Assembly (NCBI GenBank): GCA_003523185.1
Contig: DPGN01000057.1
Location: 48,811-112,810, forward strand
Direction of reading: 5' to 3'
Source: Halieaceae bacterium
GTDB taxonomy: Bacteria; Pseudomonadota; Gammaproteobacteria; Pseudomonadales; Halieaceae
DNA: 64,000 bases
The position numbers and the translations under genes were made by a program. The stretch's first letter is position 1, and every line of letters begins with the position of its first letter. Below are positions 7,531 through 16,677 of the stretch, piece by piece. A model generated the notes under the pieces. The model saw only the letters and a list, made by a program, of their open reading frames with translations, did no database searches and was not told where the DNA came from.

Positions 7531-9612
7531 TTAAGCTGACTGCTTACCAATTGTCGTAACTACGCGAATATTTTTATCCGCAGGAATTTCGTCATAAGCC
7601 AAGATATAAAAATTAGCCATTCTTCCCCTAAGCAAGTTAGCTAAAAACCCGCGAATTACCCCTGAAACAAGCAGAACGGGGCTAGCACCCTCCGCTTCCA
7701 TTTTTCCGGTTGCTTCTCCAATTCCGGTAATCACAGTATCAACAAGGTTGGGCTCGATCACCCCACCATTACTTTGCACTGCGTTACTCATAATTTGCTC
7801 CAACTGAGGGTCAAGTACCATCACTGGAAGCTCTATAGCGGGACCCGCGACATTTTGAAAAATCGATGCACCTAATGCGACGCGAACCTGAGCTGTCATA
7901 TCATCGGGACTTTTATCAACACCGCGCTGCAATGAAAGCGTCTCGGCAATCGTTTTCATATCGCGAATTGGAACACCCTCCTCAAGTAGGTTGTGAATTA
8001 CGCGGGTGACATCAGCAAGGCTCATTACGCTGGGAATTAAATTCTCAACCAACTTAGGTGAATTTATTTTCAAACGGTCTAGCAACTGCTGAACGTCATC
8101 TTGCCCCACCAGCTTCGCCGCATTATTTTTTAGAATTTGGCTTAAATGGGTCGCTATCACGGTAGAACTATCTACTACCGTATAGCCCGCGGTCTGAGCC
8201 ACATCGCGATGCGCTGGATCGATCCAAAGAGCATCTAACCCAAAGCTAGGGTCTTTTGTTTGTATACCCTCTACATCACCGAATACCTGACCCGGATTTA
8301 TCGCGAGCTCTCTGTCAGGAATTAACTCGGCCTCGCCCATGACCACTCCGTGAATCGTTATCCGGTAAATGTTTGGCCCTAGGTCAAGGTTGTCTCGGAT
8401 ATGGACTGTATCGACAAGAAACCCCATTTCTTGAGACATCTTTTTTCTCACTCCCTTAATTCGACTTAAGAGGTCACCACCTTGGGTTTGGTCCACTAGT
8501 GGTATAAGGCGATAACCCACTTCCAGTCCAATTGTGTCCAAAGAAGATACATCGTCCCAGCTCAACTCAGGGTTAACCGGTTCAGATACTGGTGACGAGT
8601 TCGCTTCCAGGACCTCTGGCTCCTCTGAAGCTTGGGCGCGTTGATATCCTAATACCGCCAGAAGAGTAGCGATCGATAAAAACACCAAATTCGGCATTCC
8701 CGGGACGGCGCCCATGACTCCTATGATGCCCGCCGCAACATACAAAACTCGAGGATTGCTAGTAAGCTGACGAGACACTTCAGCGCTCATGTCTTGCTCA
8801 CCCGACACACGGGTTACGATAATGGCTGTCGCGGTAGACAAAAGCATCGAAGGTATTTGCGCTACCAGGCCATCACCAATAGTCAGGAGCACATAATTTT
8901 CTGCCGCCTGGCTAGCGTCAAGGCCATGCTGCAGGGTACCAATTGCAAACCCTCCAATGATGTTAATAAACAAAATCAGAATGCCCGCAACTGCGTCACC
9001 CCTAACAAACTTAGATGCACCATCCATAGCGCCATAAAAATCAGACTCGCGTGTGACTCGCTCTCGACGCTCTAATGCCTCGTCCTGAGTAATCAGCCCG
9101 GCATTCAAGTCGGCATCAATGGCCATCTGTTTGCCTGGCATAGCGTCCAAAGTAAACCGAGCGGTCACCTCGGAAACGCGCGTGGCTCCCTTAGTCACAA
9201 CGACAAAATTAATGACTACCAAAATAGTGAAAAGAACCAGACCGACAGCATAGCTGCCACCCACTACAAACTCACCAAATGCCTCAATAACTCGTCCCGC
9301 TGAGTCGGTACCTGTATGTCCATTAATCAAAACCACCCTAGTTGACGCGACATTCAATGCAAGTCTTAGGAGGGTAGCTAGCAAAAGGACGGTCGGAAAT
9401 ACACCAAAATCGAGCGGCCGATTTGCATAAATTGATGCCATCAGAACCATGATCGCCAAAGCAATGCTTACGGTGAATAGAATATCCAACGCCATAGCTG
9501 GCAAAGGGAGCACCACCATCGCCAGCATCATCAGCATTACAGCTGGGGTGCCCAAACCCGATATAAATCTAGTAGGGTTAGAGGAATTAAAAGTTAAGGT
9601 ATTAGAGGCCAT
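7531..9612 (-). CDS. flhA: flagellar export gate protein FlhA
   Basis: 693 residues, full length for the family. The N-terminal third is multi-spanning membrane sequence (about 8 segments). The conserved cytoplasmic loop between segments 4 and 5 is present (FVVVTKGATRVSEVTARFTLDAMPGKQMAIDAD...RRERVTRESDFYGAMDGA). The C-terminal cytoplasmic domain (from about 340) binds chaperone-substrate complexes during export. The ATG at 9612 overlaps the flhB stop by 11 bp, so it is translated with the fliLMNOPQR-flhB unit. It forms the nonameric export gate with FlhB and FliPQR. Confidence 0.97.
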   Translation of the reverse strand: MASNTLTFNSSNPTRFISGLGTPAVMLMMLAMVVLPLPAMALDILFTVSIALAIMVLMASIYANRPLDFGVFPTVLLLATLLRLALNVASTRVVLINGHTGTDSAGRVIEAFGEFVVGGSYAVGLVLFTILVVINFVVVTKGATRVSEVTARFTLDAMPGKQMAIDADLNAGLITQDEALERRERVTRESDFYGAMDGASKFVRGDAVAGILILFINIIGGFAIGTLQHGLDASQAAENYVLLTIGDGLVAQIPSMLLSTATAIIVTRVSGEQDMSAEVSRQLTSNPRVLYVAAGIIGVMGAVPGMPNLVFLSIATLLAVLGYQRAQASEEPEVLEANSSPVSEPVNPELSWDDVSSLDTIGLEVGYRLIPLVDQTQGGDLLSRIKGVRKKMSQEMGFLVDTVHIRDNLDLGPNIYRITIHGVVMGEAELIPDRELAINPGQVFGDVEGIQTKDPSFGLDALWIDPAHRDVAQTAGYTVVDSSTVIATHLSQILKNNAAKLVGQDDVQQLLDRLKINSPKLVENLIPSVMSLADVTRVIHNLLEEGVPIRDMKTIAETLSLQRGVDKSPDDMTAQVRVALGASIFQNVAGPAIELPVMVLDPQLEQIMSNAVQSNGGVIEPNLVDTVITGIGEATGKMEAEGASPVLLVSGVIRGFLANLLRGRMANFYILAYDEIPADKNIRVVTTIGKQSA

Positions 9613-10756
9613 TCAAGGAACCCTCATTATTAAACTGATCAAACCCGTCAGGAAGTGGAACCGCATCCGGGCGTGGCACGTAATCTGTGGCACTCGCGCG
9701 AGCAAGCTGAAAAACGTATGCAAGCACTCGTGCCACCGCAAGAAACAAGGGGGCCGGTATCTCATCTCCAATCTCTGTAGAGCCAAAAATAGCTCGTGCT
9801 AGAGGCGGTTCAGAGTAGATAGGTACCTCATGCTCCGAGGCAATTGAGCGAATTTTTAGCGCGATTAGATCAGCGCCTTTCGCCACAACAATGGGTGCTG
9901 AAGCACCTTCTGCGTCATATTTCAAAGCGACCGAATAGTGCGTAGGGTTAGTTATAACGACGTCAGCCTGGGGTACATCCTCGAGCATCCTTCTTTGGGA
10001 TGCTTCACGTTGTAGCTGTCTAACACGTGCCTTGACCTCGGGTCGTCCGTCGGTCTCCTTCGACTCGTCCTTGACCTCTTGCTTGGTCATCTTCAGCTGT
10101 TTGTTATGACTCCACAGCTGATATGGCACGTCGATAGCGGCAATGAGGACTAATGTCATTGAGAGTAACAGCACTGCCCAGATGATCATTTCACCTGAGC
10201 GGACAATGGCTTCCTTAACATTTAGTGACACCAGCTTCATAACCTCGCCCTCCATAGATAGGAAGAGCAAAATAGCGACGGCCGATATTAAGAAAAATTT
10301 CAGCAACGCCTTCACGAGCTCGATGAGGCCTTTTGTGGAGAAGACACGGCCCAAGCCTTTGATCGGATCCAGCTTTTCGATTTTAAAAGCGATAGCCTGC
10401 GGGCTAAATAAAAGCCCGCCCATAACGGCGGGGCCCGCAAGTGCTGCGACTACTGTCACTGCTAAAAAGGGTGTTAAGAGACTGCCTGCAGACGTAATGA
10501 CACTCGCAAGGTGGCTAGGTAGTAGCCTCGGATTAGTTAACAGCTCGCCAGAAGGAGATAGCGCATAGGTTACTAATTCCCCACCAGTCTCAATCATCCA
10601 ACCGCCCAGACCCCATAAAAATAAAATACTCGCGATCATTACGAACAGCATATTGAGCTCACGCGAGCGGGCCACCTGACCCTTCTTTCGCGATTCGTCT
10701 AGTCGCTTACTTGTCGGCTGTTCACTTCGCTCCTGACCTAACTGCTCCTCTGCCAC
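9602..10756 (-). CDS. flhB: flagellar export switch protein FlhB
   Basis: 384 residues. A charged N-terminus (SEQPTSKRLDESRKKGQVARSREL) is typical, followed by four membrane segments. The cytoplasmic domain contains the autocleavage site NPTH (in VVITNPTHYSVALKYD, about residue 268) and the PIYSEPPLARAIF block. Start is GTG at 10756 with AGGAG 8 bases upstream. FlhB switches export from rod/hook to filament substrates after interacting with FliK. A truncated paralogue without NPTH is at 1639-1914. Confidence 0.97.
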   Translation of the reverse strand: MAEEQLGQERSEQPTSKRLDESRKKGQVARSRELNMLFVMIASILFLWGLGGWMIETGGELVTYALSPSGELLTNPRLLPSHLASVITSAGSLLTPFLAVTVVAALAGPAVMGGLLFSPQAIAFKIEKLDPIKGLGRVFSTKGLIELVKALLKFFLISAVAILLFLSMEGEVMKLVSLNVKEAIVRSGEMIIWAVLLLSMTLVLIAAIDVPYQLWSHNKQLKMTKQEVKDESKETDGRPEVKARVRQLQREASQRRMLEDVPQADVVITNPTHYSVALKYDAEGASAPIVVAKGADLIALKIRSIASEHEVPIYSEPPLARAIFGSTEIGDEIPAPLFLAVARVLAYVFQLARASATDYVPRPDAVPLPDGFDQFNNEGSLNGL

Positions 10757-10767
10757 AATCAGTTCTC

Positions 10768-11538
10768 CTATCTAAAAATCGTGAGGCTCTGCTCACTAGC
10801 GAACTGAAAGATATTGGTAAGGGCCACCAGAAATCCGGGCATGACCAAAAACATAATAAAAAGGCCGGCTAAGATAGTTACTGGGAATCCAACCGCGAAG
10901 ATATTTAGCTGAGGTGCAGTTCGAGTAATTATTCCAAACGCAAGATTGATAAGCAGCAGAGCTGTCATGACAGGTAACGCTAATAAAATGCCACCAGCAA
11001 AGACAATCGACCCCAATGACACTAGCGCTGTAAACGATGAAGCAGAAATGCTGAGTGAGCCAATGGGAATTAGGCTATAGGATTGCACTACGGCATCAAT
11101 AAGTGCGAGATGGCCATCCACTGATAAAAATAAAAGTGTGCCTAAAATAACGTATAACTGGGCAACGACAGGCACTTGAACCCCATTTTGCGGATCTACC
11201 GCCATGGCAAAGCCCAGTCCCATTGTCATAGACATGGCTTGGGCGCCAAAGACAATCGCGCCAAATGCAAGCTGCAAGGTAAATCCAATCATCAACCCAA
11301 CAGCGATTTCTTGGAGACTCATTAATAAGCCCAACGTGCTCATTAAATCGAAAGAGCTAGGTATCGTCATGGACGGAGCCACAAGTGCGGCAACGAGCAC
11401 CGATAGCAAAACTCGCGCCCGCAGATTAAAGCCTGGAGCACTAAATATAGGCGCCACTATCATCATGGCTGAAATTCGCAAAAAGGGTGCTGAGAACAGA
11501 TATAAACCTGATAATATTCCGTCGGTAGATAACAGCAT
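10768..11538 (-). CDS. fliR: flagellar export apparatus protein FliR
   Basis: 256 residues, almost entirely hydrophobic with about six membrane segments (e.g. FSAPFLRISAMMIVAPIFSAP near the N-terminus, VLLSVLVAALVAPS, VGFPVTILAGLFIMFLVMPGF near the C-terminus). It belongs to the FliR/SpaR family and forms the core of the FliPQR gate. Three bases separate it from fliQ, and 11 bases separate it from flhB. Confidence 0.95.
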   Translation of the reverse strand: MLLSTDGILSGLYLFSAPFLRISAMMIVAPIFSAPGFNLRARVLLSVLVAALVAPSMTIPSSFDLMSTLGLLMSLQEIAVGLMIGFTLQLAFGAIVFGAQAMSMTMGLGFAMAVDPQNGVQVPVVAQLYVILGTLLFLSVDGHLALIDAVVQSYSLIPIGSLSISASSFTALVSLGSIVFAGGILLALPVMTALLLINLAFGIITRTAPQLNIFAVGFPVTILAGLFIMFLVMPGFLVALTNIFQFASEQSLTIFR

Positions 11539-11541
11539 TAT

Positions 11542-11811
11542 CTAGCCCACCAGCCCTGGTATTTCGAGGAATAACCTTTGAGTGAAGGTCACTATAAGTC
11601 TCAGCATCCATGGTCCGACTAAGAAAATAACGGCGGCAACCGCACCGAGCTTTGGGATAAAGCTCAGTGTCATTTCCTGTATTTGAGTTGCAGCCTGAAT
11701 AACACCGATGACCAAACCCACCGCCAACGCAACACCAAGAATTGGTCCCGATAACATCACTGCAAGCCACAATGCCTCTCGGCCAATCTCAAGAACCATC
11801 TCGGGTCTCAT
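11542..11811 (-). CDS. fliQ: flagellar export apparatus protein FliQ
   Basis: 89 residues, the normal FliQ length, with two membrane hairpin segments (LWLAVMLSGPILGVALAVGLVIGVIQAATQIQEMT and a second after IPKLGAVAAVIFLVGPW). The QAATQIQEMTLSFIPK loop is the family signature. It lies between fliP and fliR on the minus strand. Confidence 0.95.
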   Translation of the reverse strand: MRPEMVLEIGREALWLAVMLSGPILGVALAVGLVIGVIQAATQIQEMTLSFIPKLGAVAAVIFLVGPWMLRLIVTFTQRLFLEIPGLVG

Positions 11812-11819
11812 AATCTCTC

Positions 11820-12560
11820 CTAAAGCGCAAAGCTACTGACGAGCGTCGCGGAGATGAGAGACCAACCGTCAATCAAAACGAACAACATCAGTTTAAAGGG
11901 GAGTGAAATGATAATTGGCGAAAGCATCATCATACCCATCGACATGAGCACTGCAGCTACAACTAGATCGATAACTAAAAAGGGCACAAATAATAAAAAC
12001 CCTATTTGAAAGGCCGTTTTTAACTCGCTTGTCAGAAAAGATGGGAGCAAAACAAATAAAGGCACCTCATCACGCGTCGCGAACACCGGATAACCACCCA
12101 GCTCAGCAAACATGGCCAAATCCGTGTCTCGAGTCTGAGAAAACATGAATTCCCGCAGTGGTTCCTGTGCCGCAACGAGTGCAGCTTGAAATTCCATATC
12201 TCCATCTAAATACGGCGTCAAAGCTTGCGCCCAAACAACGTCAATAACGGGCGACATGATGAAAAGGGTTAAAAATAGAGAAAGCCCTAGAATGATTTGA
12301 TTTGACGGGGTTTGCTGCGTCCCAAGCGCCTGACGAAGGATGGCAAGTACGATAAGAATCCGTGTGAAAGCTGTCATGGTGATCAGCATGGCGGGCAACA
12401 GCGTTAAGACTGTCATCACCATCAATATTTGGATTCCTAGAGCATACTCAGTGTTTCCATTGGGCATGGGTGTCGATGTGACGAGCGGAATGGTCTGCGC
12501 CTCAGCAAACCCTGACGCGAAGACCACAGCCATTAAAAGTAAAACTCGGGCAACAATCAC
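11820..12560 (-). CDS. fliP: flagellar export apparatus protein FliP
   Basis: 246 residues with a cleavable N-terminal signal peptide (about 1-21, ending FAEA), then FliP membrane segments. Family signatures are visible: TAFTRILIVLAILRQALGTQQTPSNQIILGLSLFLT, and near the C-terminus FLLFVPFLVIDLVVAAVLMSMGMMMLSP. It overlaps fliO by 4 bp. It assembles the export gate with FliQ and FliR. Confidence 0.97.
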   Translation of the reverse strand: MIVARVLLLMAVVFASGFAEAQTIPLVTSTPMPNGNTEYALGIQILMVMTVLTLLPAMLITMTAFTRILIVLAILRQALGTQQTPSNQIILGLSLFLTLFIMSPVIDVVWAQALTPYLDGDMEFQAALVAAQEPLREFMFSQTRDTDLAMFAELGGYPVFATRDEVPLFVLLPSFLTSELKTAFQIGFLLFVPFLVIDLVVAAVLMSMGMMMLSPIIISLPFKLMLFVLIDGWSLISATLVSSFAL

Positions 12561-12982
12561 TCGTTACCCCCTTGTCTACTTCGAGCAAAGTTCCACACTT
12601 CTTTAAACGTCAAAGACGTCTCTGCCTCTGAACGCGAGACCGGATGAGAGATATGGTGCAAGGTCGTGACATTACCCGGGGCTACGCCCACAAGTATTTG
12701 CTCTTCACCAACCTGGAGCAGGACCGCGCGCTCCCTCTGACCTAATGGAGCACTGGCGAGAATTTCAATATAACCTCCCTTGGAGGTGCCGACGGTATTG
12801 AATCGCTTTAAGAGCAACATCACCGCAAGCAGGACACAAATAACTAAAAAAAACGAGCCCACTACTTGTAACAAATAGTCACCAGTAAATAGGCTCGAAC
12901 CTACTTCAGTAGCCACCGCATCAGCGTCAGCCTGGGCAGGTAACGCAATCAACATGGGTAATGTGCTCAGAATACGAATCAT
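12557..12982 (-). CDS. fliO: flagellar protein FliO
   Basis: 141 residues: an N-terminal signal-like segment (1-17), a membrane segment at about 38-60 (VVGSFFLVICVLLAVMLLLKRF), then a small cytoplasmic domain (IEILASAPLGQRERAVLLQVGEEQILVGV) typical of FliO. It helps FliP assemble. It overlaps fliP by 4 bp and follows fliN by 3 bases. Confidence 0.93.
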   Translation of the reverse strand: MIRILSTLPMLIALPAQADADAVATEVGSSLFTGDYLLQVVGSFFLVICVLLAVMLLLKRFNTVGTSKGGYIEILASAPLGQRERAVLLQVGEEQILVGVAPGNVTTLHHISHPVSRSEAETSLTFKEVWNFARSRQGGNE

Positions 12983-12985
12983 GGC

Positions 12986-13312
12986 TCAGTTCAACTGTTC
13001 CAATCGCTTCTTAGTGCTAACAATATCGACCAGACGGAGTCCAAATTTACCGTCAGCCGACACAACCTCTCCACGTGCTATCAGCGTCCCATTGATCATC
13101 ACGTCCATTGGCTCAGTCACGCTTCGGTCAAACGTTACAACTGCGCCTGGTGTTAACGACAACAAGTCTTTAATGGCCAGCGACTTTCGTCCAACCTCAA
13201 CGGTCATCACAACGGGGACATCTAGTAACATCTCTAAATCAATGTCACCGGCTTCACCCCCATTATCTTCAAGGTCCGGTATTGGAGCCGCCTGTAACTC
13301 ATCTTCACTCAT
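12986..13312 (-). CDS. fliN: flagellar motor switch protein FliN
   Basis: 108 residues: an acidic N-terminal tail, then the SpoA/C-ring domain (LLDVPVVMTVEVGRKSLAIKDLLSLTPGAVVTFDRSVTEPMDVMINGTLIARGEVV) with the family glycine and VDI...RLE ending. It forms the C-ring with FliM and FliG and helps dock the export ATPase through FliH. It overlaps fliM by 4 bp. Confidence 0.96.
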   Translation of the reverse strand: MSEDELQAAPIPDLEDNGGEAGDIDLEMLLDVPVVMTVEVGRKSLAIKDLLSLTPGAVVTFDRSVTEPMDVMINGTLIARGEVVSADGKFGLRLVDIVSTKKRLEQLN

Positions 13313-14280
13313 GACTTATCTTCCCTAAATCTAATAAATTGCATTGCTTTAAAGCCGTCGAAAGCACCGTAACGCCCCACCGCAATCGAATCGGACTCCG
13401 AGAAAAGCTCGACCTCAGATGGCTCGCTTATCGGAATCGTGGTGCCAACTTGCATCTGAAGTAAGGTCCGCAATGTGGCTTTTAACTCACATAATTCGCC
13501 GCGAACTTCCAATTTGACCTCAGGCAGCGCCGCTCTAATTTCCGGCTCCCAAGCCGAGTAGCTTGTAGCGCGCGGCTCTGCAGTAGCTTTGGGCATAAAG
13601 GACTCTTCATGTGCCTCCAAAGCATCGAAAGGAATCAGCATCCGAACCAAGTAGCTTTCGATATCACTCACGGAGATCTCAAAGGGGACTACCGCCAAGC
13701 CCAAGGATTTCGGAAGCATAGAAAAGCGATCTGGCGTGACATCAATGAACAAGTCCCCGAAATTCAGGGGGAAGCGATCTGACCAGATCTCTGACATGGC
13801 GCGAAAAAACGTTTTTGAGACGCGCTCGCCGATTCTTTGCTCCGAGGGAGTCACGCGACTCGGCATCATGGGAGCCGGTAGCGAGCCTCCTCCAAAATAG
13901 TGATTCACAAGGGTCGTCAAAAGTTCGCCTGGTAATAAAAGATGCAACTCAGTGTCGAAGGGCTCCGTTGGTGTACTGATGAGACACAAGCGCTCCGGGA
14001 ACTCCATTAGTAATTCAACCGCAGTCCCAAATTCGATAGCCTTAACATCTACCGTTATCTGGACACCGTATTCAGATGATAAGAGGCCCTTCAGCGCATC
14101 CGCATGCTTGTCGAGTAAGAGCCGCAACTCAGTCCATTTGGACATTGATAACGACTGGCCACCACCGAAATCATAGGCTCGGAACTCACCATCATCGAAC
14201 CCAGGTTCGCTAGCACGCTCGACTAGGGCCTCAATTTCTTCCGAGGTCAAGACTTCATCTTTGGCTGTGTCGTCACTCAT
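13309..14280 (-). CDS. fliM: flagellar motor switch protein FliM
   Basis: 323 residues. The N-terminal segment VLTSEEIEALVERASE matches the CheY-binding peptide of FliM. The middle CheC-like domain and a C-terminal SpoA domain (from about 245) follow. A GGGS insertion near residue 130 (YFGGGSLPAPMMPSRVTPSEQRIGERV) is the usual GGxG loop that binds FliG. The CheY-binding peptide suggests chemotactic control, although no che genes are in this window. It is the second gene of the fliL operon. Confidence 0.96.
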   Translation of the reverse strand: MSDDTAKDEVLTSEEIEALVERASEPGFDDGEFRAYDFGGGQSLSMSKWTELRLLLDKHADALKGLLSSEYGVQITVDVKAIEFGTAVELLMEFPERLCLISTPTEPFDTELHLLLPGELLTTLVNHYFGGGSLPAPMMPSRVTPSEQRIGERVSKTFFRAMSEIWSDRFPLNFGDLFIDVTPDRFSMLPKSLGLAVVPFEISVSDIESYLVRMLIPFDALEAHEESFMPKATAEPRATSYSAWEPEIRAALPEVKLEVRGELCELKATLRTLLQMQVGTTIPISEPSEVELFSESDSIAVGRYGAFDGFKAMQFIRFREDKS

Positions 14281-14288
14281 CAGAACGC

Positions 14289-14882
14289 CTACTGAGTTAT
14301 ATAATCTGTAAAATAGACATCAGCAACTCGCAGCTCTGCTGTTGCACCAATAATCTTGTTGATTTCCACAAGTGTCGCTAGGCGAAGCGTCTCCCGCCCC
14401 TCCAAAGTCGATACAGCACTGAAGTCCTGTTGGGTAAAAAATATCGATAACCCGTTCCTAATCGCTGGGACGTCTGTCTCTACCTTTCCCATGAACTCTT
14501 CATCATGACCAACCAGCTGTGCAGTTAATTGTAAGTACCGAGTCCTACCTTGGTACTTCATACCTACTAAAAACTCTCCAGCATCGGCATAGAACCGATC
14601 CTTATCGGGATCGAAGACACCGGGCATAGGCGCAAACAAACTGGAAGGGTCGTTCAAATCCACATCCAGCGCGTCACCAGTTTGATCAGCAACGATTGCC
14701 TGAACCTCGCCTTCTTCTATTCCCAGAGCCGCCTTTATCGTGGGACCACCAAAGACACCACCAACAAGCCCAAGCAGAATGCTCGCGACACAACAAAGCG
14801 AAAGCACCATTACAGATACTCCGCTTTTCTCTTTAGCCTCAGATTGCTTATCTACCACTGGTTTACCTCTCCGTTGAACCAT
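14289..14882 (-). CDS. fliL: flagellar basal body-associated protein FliL
   Basis: 197 residues: a short cytoplasmic N-terminus, one membrane segment (about 23-46, VMVLSLCCVASILLGLVGGVFGG), a linker and a periplasmic stomatin-like domain ending VYFTDYITQ, as in other FliL. It is longer than most (about 160-170) because of an acidic insert after the membrane segment. It leads the fliLMNOPQR-flhB-flhA unit and has its own sigma-54 promoter about 24 bases upstream. It stabilises stators around the motor. Confidence 0.92.
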   Translation of the reverse strand: MVQRRGKPVVDKQSEAKEKSGVSVMVLSLCCVASILLGLVGGVFGGPTIKAALGIEEGEVQAIVADQTGDALDVDLNDPSSLFAPMPGVFDPDKDRFYADAGEFLVGMKYQGRTRYLQLTAQLVGHDEEFMGKVETDVPAIRNGLSIFFTQQDFSAVSTLEGRETLRLATLVEINKIIGATAELRVADVYFTDYITQ

Positions 14883-14905
14883 CGCTCACGAATACACTTA
14901 TGACT

Positions 14906-14923
14906 AAGCATATTTAGCGCCAG
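14906..14923 (-). promoter_or_regulatory. sigma-54 promoter of fliL operon
   Basis: On the minus strand CTGGCGCTAAATATGCTT keeps the invariant GG-N10-GC spacing and the TGGC and TGC cores. Predicted start is near 14897, 15 bases before the fliL ATG. It lies in the only sizeable gap between fliE and flhA, which supports an operon start here. Confidence 0.6.
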
Positions 14924-14974
14924 GCTAATAAAATTTATTAAAAACAAACAGTTAAATTGCACAACGATGCCGGC

Positions 14975-14988
14975 GTCAAGGGTTTGAC
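14975..14988. promoter_or_regulatory. FleQ-box-like palindrome upstream of fliL
   Basis: GTCAAGGGTTTGAC lies within a perfect 7-bp inverted repeat, GCGTCAA-GGGT-TTGACGC (14973-14990). It fits GTCAA-N4-TTGAC, the remembered FleQ consensus, and lies 54 bases upstream of the -24 element, a normal enhancer distance. Binding is inferred. Confidence 0.5.
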
Positions 14989-15010
14989 GCGGTATACGTA
15001 GACAGTACTT

Positions 15011-15031
15011 TAGACGCTTAGCTAGCGTCTA
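15011..15031 (-). terminator. hairpin downstream of fliK (possible terminator)
   Basis: Perfect 8-bp stem (TAGACGCT/AGCGTCTA) with a 5-base loop, 26 bases past the fliK stop. There is no U-run after it on the minus strand, so intrinsic termination is uncertain. It separates the fliE-K unit from the fliL promoter region. Confidence 0.4.
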
Positions 15032-15056
15032 GCGAGAGAAATACACACTCATAAAA

Positions 15057-16169
15057 CTACACGAAAGTGTCTACTAATTGAGCGCTGGTCGGAGGAGTTA
15101 ACTCGTCAAAATCTTCCGCATCACTTCCAGAGTTAGCAGTAGTTTCTTCAATCACTTGCTCGACTGATTGATCTTCATTCTCTTTCGCATGCCGATCTGA
15201 TACATCAGCATCAGTGAGAGACAGTCCCGCTTCATCCATAAGATCACGAAGTCTGGGAAGAGACACCTCAACAGCTTGCTTTGCTTGAGGGTTATCTACT
15301 ACGAATGATACGCGAGCCTCATCGCCCTCCGTAATCAAACTGACCGTCATCCGCCCAAGTTCGGCTGGATGAAGTTGAAGCCGAGCCTCTCCACCACCAG
15401 AGGATTTAAGGACCCGCAGATGCGTCGCTAGCTCACTTGATGAAACCACCTCAGTCGACTTAGTCATGAGAGGCTGCTGCGGTGCTTGAATTGCATTCGC
15501 TCGGTTAACAGATTTGCTCTCCGCCTGCGTTATCGAAGACAACCCTAAACCGGGGTCGAGTGACAAAGAGCGACCAGCATTGTCTTTAGTATTAGTGGTC
15601 TCGGTAATCAAAACGGCGTCGGAAATGGTAATTCGTGGCTCATGGAGCCCAGAACTAAGATTTCCGTTGAACGATCCTATCTGGCGATTAATATTCTCAT
15701 CAGGTTTTCCCAAAGGCGCGCCGATCGTCTGGCGCAAGTCGAAATTGGCCCCTTCAGAGCTGGAAGGGTCAAAACCCGAGGCACTTCTGAGTACAGTGGC
15801 CGCTGCAGTTTGAGGACTAGATGCGACTAAGACCTTATCAAGTCCATTATTAACTTGCTGTTTTATCTGATCAGCACCTATCGTAATTGCGGAAATCGCA
15901 TCTGCGAGGGCCCTAACTTCTGTGATACCTTCTAAACCAACATTGTACGCGCTCTGCAGTGGCAATTCTTGCCCTGCCGGCGGCAAAAATTGCTCTCCGT
16001 CACATCCCACCATCCCATCATTTATATCAATAGTCAGCATGGCCTCTTGTAGGGACTTCCCGAAAGGTGGTTTACCTCCGCAGATGCCAGTATTTCCAGG
16101 GCTTGCGGTATCCGATGGACTATTCAAATTAAAGGCGGCTATAGCGAGGTCAATAGTATTTTGCGTCAT
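15057..16169 (-). CDS. fliK: flagellar hook-length control protein FliK
   Basis: 370 residues. A long, poorly conserved, low-complexity N-terminal ruler region (Ser/Ala/Gln-rich) is followed from about 250 by the Flg_hook domain (EARLQLHPAELGRMTVSLITEGDEARVSFVVDNPQAKQAVEVSLPRLRDLMDEAGL), then an acidic tail. The family motif LxPxxLGxxxV is clear (LHPAELGRMTV). It measures hook length and triggers the FlhB switch. It ends the fliEFGHIJK unit; the gap from fliJ is 67 bp. Confidence 0.92.
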   Translation of the reverse strand: MTQNTIDLAIAAFNLNSPSDTASPGNTGICGGKPPFGKSLQEAMLTIDINDGMVGCDGEQFLPPAGQELPLQSAYNVGLEGITEVRALADAISAITIGADQIKQQVNNGLDKVLVASSPQTAAATVLRSASGFDPSSSEGANFDLRQTIGAPLGKPDENINRQIGSFNGNLSSGLHEPRITISDAVLITETTNTKDNAGRSLSLDPGLGLSSITQAESKSVNRANAIQAPQQPLMTKSTEVVSSSELATHLRVLKSSGGGEARLQLHPAELGRMTVSLITEGDEARVSFVVDNPQAKQAVEVSLPRLRDLMDEAGLSLTDADVSDRHAKENEDQSVEQVIEETTANSGSDAEDFDELTPPTSAQLVDTFV

Positions 16170-16236
16170 CTTTAACTAACTCTAGCTGGTGGCAGTTCTA
16201 AGCATCTTGCTAAGAGTTTTGCAACATACGTGCCAA

Positions 16237-16668
16237 TCAGAGGGCTGCCTTGGTAACAAATAGGTCGTCAAGCCGCTTTTGCTCGCTTTTCTCGTCAGCC
16301 AAAAGACGGGACTTCCTGCGCGATGCAATTAAAGCCTCAATACTTTTCTTCTTTGCACGAGCTAAATACCATTGCTCTCTTCGAGTCTCAACGACTGCAT
16401 GTTTTGACTTCAAAATAGCACGCTGGTGCTCGATCAAAGTATCGATTTGTGTGAGAAATGAGCGAGCTGCTTTTATTTGGATTAATACGAAGGTACCAGG
16501 TCGCAACCCCTCGGACATCTTGGCGTATTCGACTCGGTAGTTCAGAGCTTGTTTCAGGTCCTTTTCCGCGCTCAGGTAATCGTTTTGGACGGCTTGGAAG
16601 GTTAGCGCTGCCTGCTTCTCTTCTTCATTCGTAAGACGAAGAACCAAATCTAGTTTAGAAGCCGACAT
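16237..16668 (-). CDS. fliJ: flagellar export protein FliJ
   Basis: 143 residues, predicted as two long alpha-helices forming a coiled coil, highly charged and without hydrophobic segments. Length, helical character and location directly after fliI fit FliJ (N-terminus SKLDLVLRLTNEEEKQAALTFQAVQNDYLSAE). It acts as the central stalk of the FliI ATPase ring. The gap after fliI is 9 bases. Confidence 0.85.
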   Translation of the reverse strand: MSASKLDLVLRLTNEEEKQAALTFQAVQNDYLSAEKDLKQALNYRVEYAKMSEGLRPGTFVLIQIKAARSFLTQIDTLIEHQRAILKSKHAVVETRREQWYLARAKKKSIEALIASRRKSRLLADEKSEQKRLDDLFVTKAAL

Positions 16669-16677
16669 CCGCGTTCC